15,667 bases of DNA, from the NCBI GenBank assembly GCA_039936115.1, contig JBDTIZ010000013.1, positions 1-15,667 on the forward strand, in the 5' to 3' direction. The stretch's first letter is position 1, and the number at the start of each line of letters is the position of its first letter. The notes below the pieces were generated by a model that was not told the origin of the DNA, did no database searches, and was given only the letters and a program-made list of their open reading frames with translations. The translations under genes and the position numbers were made by a program. Positions 14,942 through 15,667 of this stretch are shown here, piece after piece. This DNA comes from DATIJJ01 sp039936115 (GTDB lineage Bacteria; Pseudomonadota; Gammaproteobacteria; DSM-16500).

Positions 14942-15667
14942 TCAAACATTAGCAGTTTGCATTGTCTTATTACCAACAACGCTATTAAATCGACTATAGC
15001 CAAAATAAATTACTAATCCAGCTAAAGTCCATATACCAAAGCTGATCCAAGTGATGCGCGGCAAAGTACTCATCAGGTAAATACATAACACAATTCCCAT
15101 CAGAGGAAAGAGTGGGCTGAATGGTGTTTTAAATGGCCTAGGCATATCAGGTTTGGTAAAACGCAGAATGATAACACTACCACAGACTGCAACAAAAGCC
15201 GCTAAGGTACCAATATTTACGAGATTGGCAATTTGGCTGATGGGGAAAAACCCAGCAATAAATGCCATAATTACGCCAATAAACCAGACTAATTGGCGCG
15301 GGGAACGGCTTTTTTGATGAATTTTGACAAATGTTTGCGGTAATAAACCATCACGCGCCATCGCCAAATATACGCGAGTAAACCCGTAATACATGGCCAA
15401 AATCGCTGTGGTTAAACCGGCAATTGCACCAATTGCAACGACTTCACCCGCGAAATGGAAACTGAGTTTCATTAATGAAAATGCAACAGGTGAATTCACG
15501 TTGAGTTCAGGAAAATACATAATGCCAGTTAAAATGCCAGAAACTAAAATATAAACTACAGTGCAAATTAACAGGGATGCAATAATGCCGATAGGCAAAT
15601 CACGTTCGGGTCGCGCTGTTTCTTCAGCGGCTGTGGAAACAGCATCAAAACCAATATAGGCAAAGAA
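14942..15667 (-). CDS. Amino-acid permease, APC superfamily CAT type (5' end missing)
   Basis: The frame is open to the right edge, so only the C-terminal 241 residues are in the window. The first visible residues, FFAYIGFDAVSTAAEET, then ERDLPIGI, are the conserved segment of cationic amino-acid transporter (CAT/YfnA-like) permeases of the APC superfamily. The C-terminal half has the typical MPRPFKTPFSPLFPLMGI segment and about seven membrane helices. It should import amino acids across the inner membrane; the preferred one is unknown. An internal TTG at 15598-15596 is not the start. It leads an operon with the EamA permease. Confidence 0.93.
   Translation of the reverse strand, partial: FFAYIGFDAVSTAAEETARPERDLPIGIIASLLICTVVYILVSGILTGIMYFPELNVNSPVAFSLMKLSFHFAGEVVAIGAIAGLTTAILAMYYGFTRVYLAMARDGLLPQTFVKIHQKSRSPRQLVWFIGVIMAFIAGFFPISQIANLVNIGTLAAFVAVCGSVIILRFTKPDMPRPFKTPFSPLFPLMGIVLCIYLMSTLPRITWISFGIWTLAGLVIYFGYSRFNSVVGNKTMQTANV

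Noticed and set aside
15596..15598. TTG as start of the amino-acid permease
   Set aside because: The frame continues upstream to the window edge with the conserved FFAYIGFDAVST segment, so the gene is simply cut by the edge.
1..15667. CRISPR array, tRNA, rRNA or transposase genes
   Set aside because: I found no regularly spaced repeats, no cloverleaf-like sequence with conserved T-loop, and no transposase or integrase motifs in any long frame.

Overview
The window comes from an AT-rich gammaproteobacterium, most likely an intracellular or host-associated member of the order Legionellales (relatives of Legionella, Coxiella, Rickettsiella). The strongest pointer is the gene at 7023-8420. It has four N-terminal ankyrin repeats, then a cysteine-protease-like region and a helical C-terminus, in a protein of 465 residues, which is the known architecture of the Dot/Icm effector AnkH. 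A Sel1-repeat protein and an acidic, serine-rich, disordered protein fit the same lifestyle. I cannot name the species.

Layout from left to right. (1) Positions 1-24 hold the first eight codons of a minus-strand gene that runs off the left edge. (2) Positions 104-277 hold one copy of a GC-rich palindromic repeat, followed by a plus-strand Sel1-repeat gene (320-1018) and a long hairpin (1019-1081). (3) On the minus strand, 6147 to 1171 is a compact operon read as sugar/H+ symporter, xylulokinase (xylB), class II xylose isomerase (xylA), and then an unrecognised acidic protein. It would import D-xylose and deliver D-xylulose 5-phosphate to the pentose phosphate pathway. (4) The divergent spacer at 6148-6510 holds the xyl promoter region, a second and more complete copy of the palindromic repeat, and a good promoter reading right. 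(5) That promoter serves a two-gene unit: a small unrecognised protein (6511-7020) and, 2 nt later, the AnkH homologue. (6) Next on the plus strand come a secreted M20 metallopeptidase of the carboxypeptidase G2 type (8523-9833), a hairpin, and an EntS-like MFS exporter (9986-11203). (7) The rest is on the minus strand: an amino-acid permease that enters from the right edge (15667-14942), an EamA/DMT permease 15 nt after it, and a nearly full-length KdpD-type sensor protein (13866-11227).

Five points stand out. The KdpD protein has Arg where the phospho-acceptor His should be, and no kdpE or kdpABC gene is visible. The acidic protein at the end of the xyl operon carries a motif that looks like a eukaryotic LC3-interacting (LIR) motif. 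The AnkH homologue has a His then Cys order that suggests a permuted papain-like site. A close direct repeat overlaps the -35 region of the ankH operon. The Sel1-xyl block lies between two same-orientation copies of the palindromic repeat. No tRNA, rRNA, CRISPR array, transposase or complete insertion sequence was found.
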